This document shows positions 1 through 6,111 of a stretch of 8,132 nucleotides of DNA, in pieces. The DNA is taken from contig JAFAEB010000154.1 in the NCBI GenBank assembly GCA_023424235.1, forward strand, positions 1-8,132. The letters are read 5' to 3'. Within the stretch, counting starts at the first letter, position 1. Every line of letters starts with the position of its first letter. The DNA is from Bacillota bacterium. Lineage in GTDB: Bacteria; Bacillota; Clostridia; Lachnospirales; Lachnospiraceae. Made by a program: the position numbers and the translations under genes. Under the pieces are notes generated by a model. It ran no database searches. It saw only the letters and a program-made list of their open reading frames with translations, and was not told where the DNA came from.

Positions 1-38
1 TAAATGTGCAAAACACAATAACAATAAGGAGTTACATG

Positions 39-57
39 ACGTTGACTATGTCAGCGT
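39..57. promoter_or_regulatory. MerR-operator-like 19-bp dyad
   Basis: ACGTTGAC, then TAT, then GTCAGCGT form 8-bp arms with a single G/A mismatch. Tight GC-containing dyads of this size are typical of MerR-family operators. The dyad also overlaps a seven-codon reading frame on the plus strand (ATG at 36, TGA at 57-59) that is preceded by AAGGAG. No regulator gene is in view beside it, so the assignment is only by shape. It could control a gene to the left of the window. Confidence 0.25.
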
Positions 58-80
58 GAATAATTCAGGTTTATTATTTT

Positions 81-110
81 TATTATACTTTATTTTGTAT
101 AATATTTTTT
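81..110 (+). terminator. AT-rich hairpin plus T-run, possible plus-strand terminator
   Basis: TATTATAC (81-88) and GTATAATA (97-104) are perfect 8-bp arms around an 8-nt loop. Six T residues follow at 105-110 on the plus strand. The stem has only one G-C pair, so it is weak. Read on the minus strand, which is the direction of the oxidase gene ending at 159, no T-run follows. It would therefore serve a plus-strand transcript entering from the left, or nothing at all. Confidence 0.25.
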
Positions 111-133
111 ACTGATCATTTAAATAATTCTAC

Positions 134-165
134 TCTATTATCTATTATCTATTATCTATTATCTA
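134..165. repeat. Heptamer tandem repeat, TCTATTA x 4.6
   Basis: Four exact copies of TCTATTA (134-161) are followed by a partial copy TCTA (162-165). On the minus strand the repeat reads TAATAGA. It supplies the oxidase stop codon TAA (161-159), followed at once by TAG. Because the unit is 7 nt and contains stops, the array places stop codons in every minus-strand frame. It looks like a slippage-prone microsatellite at the 3' end of the oxidase gene. Confidence 0.9.
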
Positions 166-1769
166 CTCTCTACAATTAAAGGTCTCATCATGTCATTATC
201 TTCATGTTCTAATATGTGGCAATGCCATACATAATCACCAACATGTTCTTTGAAATGCATAATGATTGATGTTACCTGACCTGGATCGGTTCTTACCGTA
301 TCTTTTGGTCCTATTTCGTAAGGTAGAGGTGGTGTAATACTATTAATATCAAACTTATAATTTCCATGTTCGTCGAAATCTTCATCCGTAACTACTTTTC
401 GACCAAGTATTTCAAAGTGTACTAAATGGACATGAACTGGGTGTGGAAAATTGAAGTTATTTTTGATATGCCATATTTCAATGGTATCAATTTTAGGTCT
501 TTCTGTTGCAGGATCACTCCACATCTTATCATTTAATAAATGCACTACCCTACCATAATGATCCGTAGTTTCATCTAGTACCATCGTTCTTTCTCTTGCA
601 ACCATACTTCGATTGATGTCATGCTTTGGCATTAATTCATGAGGTATGCTACTAGTATCTGGTTCTTTTACTTCATGTTTTACAATAAATTTCATTATTG
701 TATCCATTCCAGGAGTTGGTGGTCCTTGAACAACATTCTGTAATAGTATTTCGTCCCCTTTATATTTTGAGAAATCTACAATTACATCCATTCGCTCTGC
801 TGGTTCCATAAGGAAAGATTCTACTTCAACTGAATGATGTTTTAATCCTAAATCGGTTCCTATCTGATGAAATACTTCACCATTACTAAGTCTGAGATCA
901 TAACCTCTTAAATTAGAAGCATTCAAAATTCTAAACCGATATTTACGTGGCTCAACAACTAGATAAGGCCATACTTTACCATTTACTACTATGGTATTAC
1001 CAAAGAAGAAGGAAGCCGCTGATGGAACTGGATTATCTACAGGAGGAGTCGAATTATCTGGATAGAATAAGGAACCATCTGCATTAAAGCTCTTATCCTG
1101 TATCATAATTGGTATTTCGTATGGTCCACTTGGCAGATTAAGTCTTCTCTCCAAGAAATCTCTTATAAGATAGAATCCAGCCAAGCCAGCATATACATTT
1201 AATCTAGTGATTCCTATCGAGTGATCATGATACCACATAGTAGCTCCCGGTTGATGATTGGTATATTCATATACTTCTCTTGTATATTTGTGACCTACAT
1301 ATTTATTATCCTTGGTATACCATGCATCTGGATGCCCGTCACTGTCAGATGCTACATTAGCACCATGAAGATGCACTACTGTTCTAACATCAGGTGTATC
1401 CATGGTTCCATGAAGTGTATGATCGACTGGTAAAAAGTGCTTTTTCGGTAATTGATTATCCCATTTTACCTTCACTGCAACATCCTTTTCAACCTCAATT
1501 GTTGGACCAGGATAAGTTCCATTATATCCCCATACTCTAGTCTTAGGAAAGTCTCTATGAAATCTGTGTTCTGCTTCGAGCATTTTAATATGATAAAATA
1601 TATCCTGATTTTGAAGTGGATAGCACGGATTCATAGGCTTAGCTACTTGAGGAATTGGTAATGGGTCCACAAATTTTGGTATGGTTAACGGATCGGATGG
1701 ATTTACGATTTGATTTAGTTCTTCGATATTTTCTATTTCTCGTGGATTCGACCAAGTGTAAAGATCCAT
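159..1769 (-). CDS. cotA: CotA-like multicopper oxidase (spore-coat laccase / bilirubin oxidase type)
   Basis: 536-aa three-cupredoxin oxidase. Enzymes of this family oxidise phenolics, bilirubin or similar donors and reduce O2 to water. All four copper motifs are intact: HLHG (H133, H135), WYHDH (H181, H183), HPVHVH (H443, H446, H448) and HCHILEHEDNDMM (H516, C517, H518, H522). M527, ten residues after the type-1 Cys, is the likely axial ligand. The HCHxxEHxDxDMMRP tail closely matches Bacillus CotA (about 513 aa). There is no signal peptide or Tat motif, as in CotA, which is assembled into the coat from the mother-cell cytoplasm. The ATG start has GGAGG six to seven nt upstream. A sigma-K-like promoter and a palindrome precede it. 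Family assignment is firm. The exact substrate, and whether the protein sits in the spore coat, are inferred. Confidence 0.93.
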   Translation of the reverse strand: MDLYTWSNPREIENIEELNQIVNPSDPLTIPKFVDPLPIPQVAKPMNPCYPLQNQDIFYHIKMLEAEHRFHRDFPKTRVWGYNGTYPGPTIEVEKDVAVKVKWDNQLPKKHFLPVDHTLHGTMDTPDVRTVVHLHGANVASDSDGHPDAWYTKDNKYVGHKYTREVYEYTNHQPGATMWYHDHSIGITRLNVYAGLAGFYLIRDFLERRLNLPSGPYEIPIMIQDKSFNADGSLFYPDNSTPPVDNPVPSAASFFFGNTIVVNGKVWPYLVVEPRKYRFRILNASNLRGYDLRLSNGEVFHQIGTDLGLKHHSVEVESFLMEPAERMDVIVDFSKYKGDEILLQNVVQGPPTPGMDTIMKFIVKHEVKEPDTSSIPHELMPKHDINRSMVARERTMVLDETTDHYGRVVHLLNDKMWSDPATERPKIDTIEIWHIKNNFNFPHPVHVHLVHFEILGRKVVTDEDFDEHGNYKFDINSITPPLPYEIGPKDTVRTDPGQVTSIIMHFKEHVGDYVWHCHILEHEDNDMMRPLIVESR

Positions 1770-1796
1770 TATATTACCTCCAATTACAACATTATT

Positions 1797-1820
1797 TATA
1801 ACTTTAAACGAAAAGTTATA
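1797..1820. promoter_or_regulatory. Perfect 9-bp inverted repeat at the predicted oxidase transcript start
   Basis: TATAACTTT (1797-1805) and AAAGTTATA (1812-1820) are perfect inverse arms around the 6-nt loop aaacga. The element lies between the candidate -10 (1824-1832) and the oxidase ATG (1769), covering the expected +1 near 1817. That position suits an operator for a dimeric regulator such as a mother-cell switch protein, or a 5' mRNA stem-loop. No T-run follows on the minus strand, so it is not an obvious terminator. Confidence 0.5.
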
Positions 1821-1823
1821 GTC

Positions 1824-1850
1824 TATTATATGTTACAAGTGGAGATATGT
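1824..1850 (-). promoter_or_regulatory. Candidate sigma-K-type promoter of the oxidase gene
   Basis: On the minus strand AC (1850-1849) lies 16 nt before CATATAATA (1832-1824), which fits the Bacillus sigma-K pattern AC-N16/17-CATANNNTA. The same box contains a perfect vegetative TATAAT. However, the best sigma-A -35 (acgaca) sits at an unfavourable 19-nt spacing. Mother-cell expression would match a spore-coat laccase. The leader to the ATG would be about 48 nt. Confidence 0.45.
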
Positions 1851-1931
1851 GTCGTATTATGTAGATTTATAGATATTAAGGTCGAATCCGATCTCTTATT
1901 ATTTCAATTATTTCATTACTTATTTTAACCT

Positions 1932-2294
1932 TTAATTTTCTCTTCTCCAATCATATACATCATTCGGTACGTTTAATGAATGTCCATTTATTATAATCGT
2001 ATCCTCATCTAACCATTTTACTTCTGCATTTTCTTCTCTATAATTCCAGTAAATATTCTTGGGCTTTCTATTCTTTTGGTTAAAATTTAGCTCTCCACGA
2101 ATTGAATATGATACCGTAGCTCCACCATTTACTTTATATAATTTTACAGTGTATTCATTATTAGGTGAATCAATTGATGCGATGAATTCACCTTTAGGAA
2201 GACGCTCTGTATCATAAAAAGTCCAGTATATTAAAAGCAGGAAAAGCCCCACTATAACTATAAGTATCGATAAGAACAATCTAATTTTTTTCAC
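1932..2294 (-). CDS. DUF5412 family membrane-anchored protein
   Basis: 120 aa of unknown function. An uncleaved N-terminal helix (residues 5-24) carries a short extracytoplasmic domain. The features I associate with DUF5412 are present in order: LPKGEF (32-37), NGGATVSY (56-63), KNIYW (79-83), an E-x-x-W-x-D-x-x-I-x-ING stretch (about 91-104) and a terminal YDWR (114-117). There is no lipobox Cys, so it is probably a bitopic membrane protein and not a lipoprotein. The start is GTG, supported by AGGAG six nt upstream. It lies 113 nt after the esterase and 162 nt before the oxidase, with nothing forcing an operon. No clear terminator was seen after it. The family assignment is from recall of the motif pattern. 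Confidence 0.72.
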   Translation of the reverse strand: MKKIRLFLSILIVIVGLFLLLIYWTFYDTERLPKGEFIASIDSPNNEYTVKLYKVNGGATVSYSIRGELNFNQKNRKPKNIYWNYREENAEVKWLDEDTIIINGHSLNVPNDVYDWRREN

Positions 2295-2407
2295 AATTCA
2301 CTCCTAGTAATTAGTTGATTAACAAATATTATTCCTATATTTTCACTTTTTTATCTACCTGATTTGATAATACAGTTCTGCTTCTACAAGCTTCTTTACA
2401 ATTAAAT

Positions 2408-3205
2408 CTACTTTCGATTTGCCATAATCCATTGTAACACAGTTTGTATTTTTTCATCCCAATACTTCCATTGATGATCACCTACAGATTCCTCATAAGT
2501 TAAATCAAAGTCTAATTGATTTAAATGATTTTTCATAGTTAAGTTATCTTCGTATAGAAAATCCTCTGTACCACACCATATATATAGTTTTGGTAATGGT
2601 TTAGTAGATTCTTTTAGACTAGTCGCTAAATGCAATAGATCATTTTCCTTTCCCTTCATCTCTTCTAAATCACCAAAAATAGTTTCCCAGAAATGCTTTT
2701 GCTCTCCAGCAATTCTTTCCGGTCTACGAATCAGATTTGCCATATCAAGTGCACCAGATAAGGAGGCTGCCATACCAAAGGTATCGGAGGCTGCGAGCCC
2801 TAACTTCATTGCTCCATACCCCCCCATTGATAAACCTGCTACAAAATTATCTTCTCTTCTGTCTGACAAATTGTTGAACATATTACGGCAAATCCTTGGT
2901 AACTCTTCTGATATAAAAGTAAAGTAACGGTTTCCATATGCCATATTGGTGTACCAGCCAAGATGAGTTGATGGCATAACAACTGCAACTCCTAAGTCAC
3001 TAACATATCTTTCAATGGATGTTCGTCTCTGCCATATGGTATGGTCATCACTCATACCATGAAGTAAATAAAGTGTAGGAATCTTCCCATTCCCTATATT
3101 ACCCTCCATACCAATTTGTCCTTTTGCTCTCTCTGGATAAATAACATCCATTTGCATACACATTCCTAATACTTCTGAAAAAAAGTTAACATGTAATAAA
3201 GCCAT
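2408..3205 (-). CDS. Alpha/beta-hydrolase esterase, EstA (tributyrin esterase)/FrmB type
   Basis: 265 aa, a normal length for the esterase D/EstA family (Pfam Esterase, PF00756). These cytoplasmic serine hydrolases act on short-chain acyl esters or S-formylglutathione-like substrates. The catalytic set is visible: nucleophile elbow GLSMGG (Ser126), acid in CGTEDF (Asp215) and base in GDHQW (His244). The oxyanion-hole region is LLHGMSDDHTIW (47-58). There is no signal peptide. The ATG has AGGAGG about 8 nt upstream. The gene lies 105 nt downstream of the extended sigma factor. A 12-bp inverted repeat sits between them, so cotranscription is possible but not shown. The acyl specificity cannot be read from sequence. 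Confidence 0.9.
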   Translation of the reverse strand: MALLHVNFFSEVLGMCMQMDVIYPERAKGQIGMEGNIGNGKIPTLYLLHGMSDDHTIWQRRTSIERYVSDLGVAVVMPSTHLGWYTNMAYGNRYFTFISEELPRICRNMFNNLSDRREDNFVAGLSMGGYGAMKLGLAASDTFGMAASLSGALDMANLIRRPERIAGEQKHFWETIFGDLEEMKGKENDLLHLATSLKESTKPLPKLYIWCGTEDFLYEDNLTMKNHLNQLDFDLTYEESVGDHQWKYWDEKIQTVLQWIMANRK

Positions 3206-3251
3206 AAATAAGTCCTCCTATAATTTTATGGTAAATAAATTTTATGTTTTA

Positions 3252-3293
3252 ATTATGCTAACAACTATATAAAGAGACAGCTGTTAGCATAAT
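3252..3293. promoter_or_regulatory. 12-bp perfect inverted repeat between sigma factor and esterase genes
   Basis: ATTATGCTAACA (3252-3263) and TGTTAGCATAAT (3282-3293) are perfect inverse arms around 18 nt. The arm centres are 30 bp apart, close to three helical turns. The element starts 17 nt after the sigma-factor stop, which would suit a terminator. However, no T-run follows on either strand: the minus strand continues TAAAACATAAAA. It could be a weak intrinsic terminator, an RNA-processing stem or a two-site operator for the esterase. Confidence 0.5.
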
Positions 3294-3310
3294 ATATTAA
3301 TTTAAGATTA

Positions 3311-4942
3311 TCAATTCTGCATTATAAGCATGGATAATGATTTCCTTTGTTCCTTAGTAGGAAGATTTAATTTACCGCATGCAAGTAATTCTTTCATTGT
3401 ATATAATAAAAACCAACCATCAGAGTAAAGAATATGTTGCATACTATATGCCTGTATCCTTTGAAGGTGCCTCGGTATATTCTTAAGAACAGCATTAGAA
3501 TAAGCTTCTTTTAGTGGTTGTAAAACTTCTTTATGCTTTATTCTAATTTTATTACACAGTTCAATAAGTTCTTCTTTCATTACTTCATCTTTTAGCCAGA
3601 TAATAGCAAGCTTAAACTCTTCATTTTCTTTCTTAATATATCCTTTTTGCAACATAAAGGTATATTCATCAACTGAGAGTGATTCCCCATTAATAAAGCG
3701 ATTAAGAAGCTTTAAATCTCTTTCGATATCTTTATTAAAATTATCTAGGGAAATATCTCTACTTGACCATTCAGAGTTTAGTTGCCAAAGTAAGATATTT
3801 TCATGTTCATTCATTAGCGTATTCCACATCGGTCCACACATCATTTTAAGGCTATCCATATATTTATGCAAAGGTCCGCCCTCATTTTCAATACCAGCGT
3901 AAGCAATATTCACTCCACCATCTTTTCGAATTGTTGCAACTTCGTCAAAGGTATATTTCTCTTCATATCCTTCCTTGCTCCAAGCAAGCAGATATAAAAC
4001 CAATCCCCACATTAAGAAGTTCTTATCACCATCTGGATAATAGATTCGATCAGAAGCTAATAAAACATGATTCATTAATTCATCAATTAGATCGAATGAA
4101 ATAAGCTGAGTGGCTTTCGTGTACAATTCTTCTTGTAAACGAACAATTTCAACTATATTATCATTTGGCTCATCAATAATCATATTTGTTAGGTATTTAC
4201 CATCCCCTTTAACAAGAAAGCCGTATTCCTCCAAAAACTCTACTTCACTCTCCACATATACTGGTGAAACACCTAGGCACTCTGCAATTTCATTGATTGT
4301 TTTTGCTTCATGATAGGTGCAGTAGGCTATATTCTGTGATAAAATATTTCTAAAAAACTCTGATGTTCCTCCCTTTGTACCAACAGAACCTGAAAGTCCC
4401 ATTAGAGTAAATTTAATTGGGTTAAATTTTAGTTCACTTACATTTCTCATGGTTTCCATCCCTTTCTTCATTTCTTTCTTTGCATTAAAAAGATGCCATT
4501 TCACAGTACCAACAGGAATTCCTAACATAGAAGAGATATCATTCTGCCTCTTACCTTCATAATAATACAAAATGATAATTCTTCTTTGAACTTTAGAAAG
4601 ATATGCAATTTCATTTTGTAATTTATGAATTGTCTCAGCTTCTATCAGCTTTTCAACAGGATCATCGCTACTAGGTAAAGTCTCATAAAGTTCATGAATC
4701 GGAATGCCTATACTTCTTCTTGCTTTACTACGATAATAATTCGCAAGAGTATTATGAGCAATGCGCCATACAAATGCATCCATATTATCGACGTCCCTTT
4801 TTAGCAATGAACTATATAGCTTTAAAGTTATTTCCTGTGCTAAATCTTCTGCATCCTGTTGATTGGCTGTCTTTCCAAGTGCAAAACCATATAATTTTTT
4901 TAAATACTCTGTTACTGTTATTTCAGCTTGCTGTGAATTCAT
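3311..4942 (-). CDS. ECF-like sigma-70 factor with long C-terminal extension
   Basis: 543 aa, about three times the usual ECF length. Region 2 spans about residues 10-77, with AEDLAQEITLKLYSSL at 31-46 and the promoter-melting stretch WRIAHNTLANYYRSKAR at 59-75. Region 4 spans about 105-160, with the helix-turn-helix QNDISSMLGIPVGTVKWHL at 133-151. After a linker, residues 200-256 look like a winged helix (TINEIAECLGVSPVYVESEV, then EFLEEYGFLVKGDGKY). The remaining 290 residues are mostly helical, with no transmembrane segment and no domain I recognise. No anti-sigma gene is adjacent, so the extension may sense a signal or inhibit the factor in cis (inference). The ATG has AAGGAG seven nt upstream, abutting a perfect 16-bp palindrome. 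Confidence 0.88.
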   Translation of the reverse strand: MNSQQAEITVTEYLKKLYGFALGKTANQQDAEDLAQEITLKLYSSLLKRDVDNMDAFVWRIAHNTLANYYRSKARRSIGIPIHELYETLPSSDDPVEKLIEAETIHKLQNEIAYLSKVQRRIIILYYYEGKRQNDISSMLGIPVGTVKWHLFNAKKEMKKGMETMRNVSELKFNPIKFTLMGLSGSVGTKGGTSEFFRNILSQNIAYCTYHEAKTINEIAECLGVSPVYVESEVEFLEEYGFLVKGDGKYLTNMIIDEPNDNIVEIVRLQEELYTKATQLISFDLIDELMNHVLLASDRIYYPDGDKNFLMWGLVLYLLAWSKEGYEEKYTFDEVATIRKDGGVNIAYAGIENEGGPLHKYMDSLKMMCGPMWNTLMNEHENILLWQLNSEWSSRDISLDNFNKDIERDLKLLNRFINGESLSVDEYTFMLQKGYIKKENEEFKLAIIWLKDEVMKEELIELCNKIRIKHKEVLQPLKEAYSNAVLKNIPRHLQRIQAYSMQHILYSDGWFLLYTMKELLACGKLNLPTKEQRKSLSMLIMQN

Positions 4943-4954
4943 CTTTTAGCTCCT

Positions 4955-4970
4955 TGTAAAACGTTTTACA
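4955..4970. promoter_or_regulatory. Perfect 16-bp palindrome, cre/LacI-family-like operator
   Basis: TGTAAAACGTTTTACA is its own reverse complement. It has the central CG and TG..CA ends of LacI/GalR-family operators. It is one base longer per arm than the classical CcpA cre core (TGTAAACGTTTACA), and it matches the TGTAA/TTACA-arm sites of variable spacing described for clostridial CcpA. It directly abuts the AAGGAG ribosome binding site of the extended sigma gene. A bound protein would block transcript elongation there, or in RNA the stem would sit against the Shine-Dalgarno. Confidence 0.6.
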
Positions 4971-5042
4971 CTTATAAAGACACCACAAGTGGAGAAAGGT
5001 TGGAAAGTTTTATACGAAAATTAATATTTTATTAATAAGATG

Positions 5043-5071
5043 ATTTTACTATATTTTTCCTAGCGGTACAA
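5043..5071 (-). promoter_or_regulatory. Candidate promoter of the extended sigma-factor gene
   Basis: On the minus strand TTGTAC (5071-5066) and TAAAAT (5048-5043) are separated by 17 nt. The -10 is a 5/6 match and the -35 a 3/6 match. It would give a leader of about 95 nt that includes the 16-bp palindrome. In this AT-rich gap the match could be chance. Confidence 0.3.
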
Positions 5072-5122
5072 TGTAATTTATTTATGAAACACTGTAGAAT
5101 TTTACAAATATTAGATATATAA

Positions 5123-5160
5123 TAACTATATAAGGAATTAGCCTTATATAAAAATAGTTA
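5123..5160. repeat. Compound inverted repeat ahead of the signal-peptidase remnant
   Basis: TATATAAGG (5127-5135) and CCTTATATA (5142-5150) are perfect 9-bp arms with a 6-nt loop. Outside them TAACTAT (5123-5129) and ATAGTTA (5154-5160) can pair through a small bulge. A perfect TATAAT (5118-5123) overlaps its left edge, so it sits at the likely start of a plus-strand transcript. No good -35 stands at the correct spacing. It could be an operator or a leader stem. Confidence 0.4.
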
Positions 5161-5186
5161 ACCTTAATTAAAATGGGAGAAAATAT

Positions 5187-5379
5187 ATGAAAAAGTATTC
5201 TTATTTGGATTTGATTAAAAAGGTTTTGTTCGTTTAACTTTATCGAATTAGAGCTAAAACAAGGTGAGTACTTTGTATTAGGTGATAATCGGTGTTATAG
5301 CAAAGATTCACGACATTTTGGTGCAATACCAAAGAAAAACATTATCGGTGTACTTATAAATTCAAGGAATCCCAAATAA
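5187..5379 (+). pseudogene. Type I signal peptidase remnant, internal deletion and frameshift
   Basis: An ATG at 5187 with GGGAG seven to eight nt upstream opens MKKYSYLDLIKKVLFV and meets TAA at 5235. In the next frame, residues ELKQGEYFVLGDNR followed by SKDSRHFG run to TAA at 5377. This is the unmistakable C-terminal conserved box of type I signal peptidases (GDNRxxSxDSR), followed by IPKKNIIG. The transmembrane anchor, the catalytic Ser box and the catalytic Lys box, roughly 100 residues, are missing between the two pieces. The gene has therefore lost its middle and cannot cleave signal peptides. Both ends remain well conserved, which suggests a recent deletion. It lies 24 nt before the 85-aa gene and may have shared its transcript. 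Confidence 0.8.
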
Positions 5380-5403
5380 AAAACTATTTTGAAAGGAATA
5401 TTT

Positions 5404-5661
5404 ATGAGAGAAGTAATATTAAAACTTGAGCGTGATCGAAAAAGAGCGATGAAAGTATATGGGGAAGATATCTTATTAAAAAGTCTTTCTGAGAAAACGG
5501 ATTATAAGGATTTATGTGATATATATTCTAAGCTTCAGCTTGACATTGAAAATAACATCCATTTAAATGAGGCCAAATGGTTAAAGACTGTGATTGAAAA
5601 GACTATTCTCTCAAAGATTATGGAGGAGAACGGATATTATGCCAATGGAAAAAAAAAGTGA
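5404..5661 (+). CDS. Small charged helical protein of unknown function
   Basis: 85 aa, not recognised. It is rich in Lys, Glu and Asp with heptad-like Leu/Ile spacing (for example LKSLSEKTDYKDL and WLKTVIEKTILSKIMEE), so it is probably an all-helical cytoplasmic protein. It has no signal peptide or membrane segment and a single Cys (residue 38). I chose the ATG at 5404 because AAAGGA (5393-5398) stands five nt upstream. A longer TTG start at 5389 would place that ribosome binding site inside the gene. The stop codon lies within the stem of the terminator that follows. It sits 24 nt after the signal-peptidase remnant. It may be an old operon partner of that gene, now orphaned. Confidence 0.7.
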   Translation: MREVILKLERDRKRAMKVYGEDILLKSLSEKTDYKDLCDIYSKLQLDIENNIHLNEAKWLKTVIEKTILSKIMEENGYYANGKKK

Positions 5662-5682
5662 CTACTTGAATAGTCACTTTTT
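5653..5682. terminator. Strong bidirectional intrinsic terminator
   Basis: AAAAAGTGACTA (5653-5664) and TAGTCACTTTTT (5671-5682) pair perfectly over 12 bp around the loop cttgaa. The flanking A-run and T-run give a U-tail on both strands. It ends the plus-strand 85-aa gene, whose TGA (5659-5661) lies in the stem. It also stands 84 nt beyond the stop of the convergent DUF3784 gene. Confidence 0.9.
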
Positions 5683-5765
5683 ATGAATAAACTTTGAAAT
5701 CTTTGGAGTTCTATACTCATTTATACAAAACTTTTTATATCAAACCTTAACTAATATCTCGAGTC

Positions 5766-6080
5766 TCACTTTTTGCAAATAGTATTAGCTATAATAAACA
5801 TAAGCGCTATTGTACCTAATATTCCCCATGGATTCAGCCAAGATATAACAGATGGTAATTCAGCATTGTAAAGAACAATTAAAGCACTGATTCCTGTTAT
5901 AATTCCAAATCCACCACCAATCACTTTGCTTAAAGACTTTATGTTGTACTTGTTTTTCTCTACCTTATCACTTGTATTATAACCAGCAATTAAGAAATTA
6001 GCTTTTCCTATAAATATTACAATCGAAAAAAGAGCCAGTATGACTACAAAAATCCATGCTATCCATGTTGGTACGTTCAT
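5766..6080 (-). CDS. DUF3784 family small membrane protein
   Basis: 104 aa with three predicted membrane helices (about 4-25, 51-71 and 81-101). The loop after helix 1, GKANFLIAGYNTSDKVEKNKYN (25-46, with the GYNT core at 33-36), is the signature I associate with DUF3784, common in Clostridia and of unknown function. The start is taken as the ATG at 6080, which has AAAGGA seven nt upstream. An upstream in-frame GTG at 6113 would add eleven hydrophilic residues and put that ribosome binding site inside the gene, so it is less likely. The gene follows the HTH-methyltransferase in the same direction by 95 nt. Its own promoter-like sequence suggests a separate or partly separate transcript. Confidence 0.8.
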   Translation of the reverse strand: MNVPTWIAWIFVVILALFSIVIFIGKANFLIAGYNTSDKVEKNKYNIKSLSKVIGGGFGIITGISALIVLYNAELPSVISWLNPWGILGTIALMFIIANTICKK

Positions 6081-6111
6081 AATCAATTCCTTTCTATCAT
6101 CAAAGTTTTCC

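Noticed and set aside
134..165. Heptamer array considered as a CRISPR or a regulatory repeat array
   Set aside because: The units are 7 nt with no spacers, so it is a simple microsatellite.
1221..1661. Plus-strand open frames opposite the oxidase gene (1221-1433 and 1452-1661)
   Set aside because: They lie wholly inside a gene with intact catalytic motifs, and their translations show no recognisable domain.
1879..1896. Possible hairpin AGGTCG-AATC-CGATCT downstream of the DUF5412 gene
   Set aside because: In the minus-strand transcript it has an A-C mismatch and no T-run. It pairs better on the plus strand, where no gene needs it.
4110..4959. Plus-strand open frames opposite the sigma-factor gene (4110-4313 and 4720-4959)
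   Set aside because: They are antisense to a well-supported coding sequence. The translations are low-complexity Ser/Thr or hydrophobic runs typical of complementary-strand reading.
5389..5403. TTG start at 5389 for the 85-aa protein
   Set aside because: It would place the AAAGGA ribosome binding site inside the coding sequence. The ATG at 5404 has the correct spacing.
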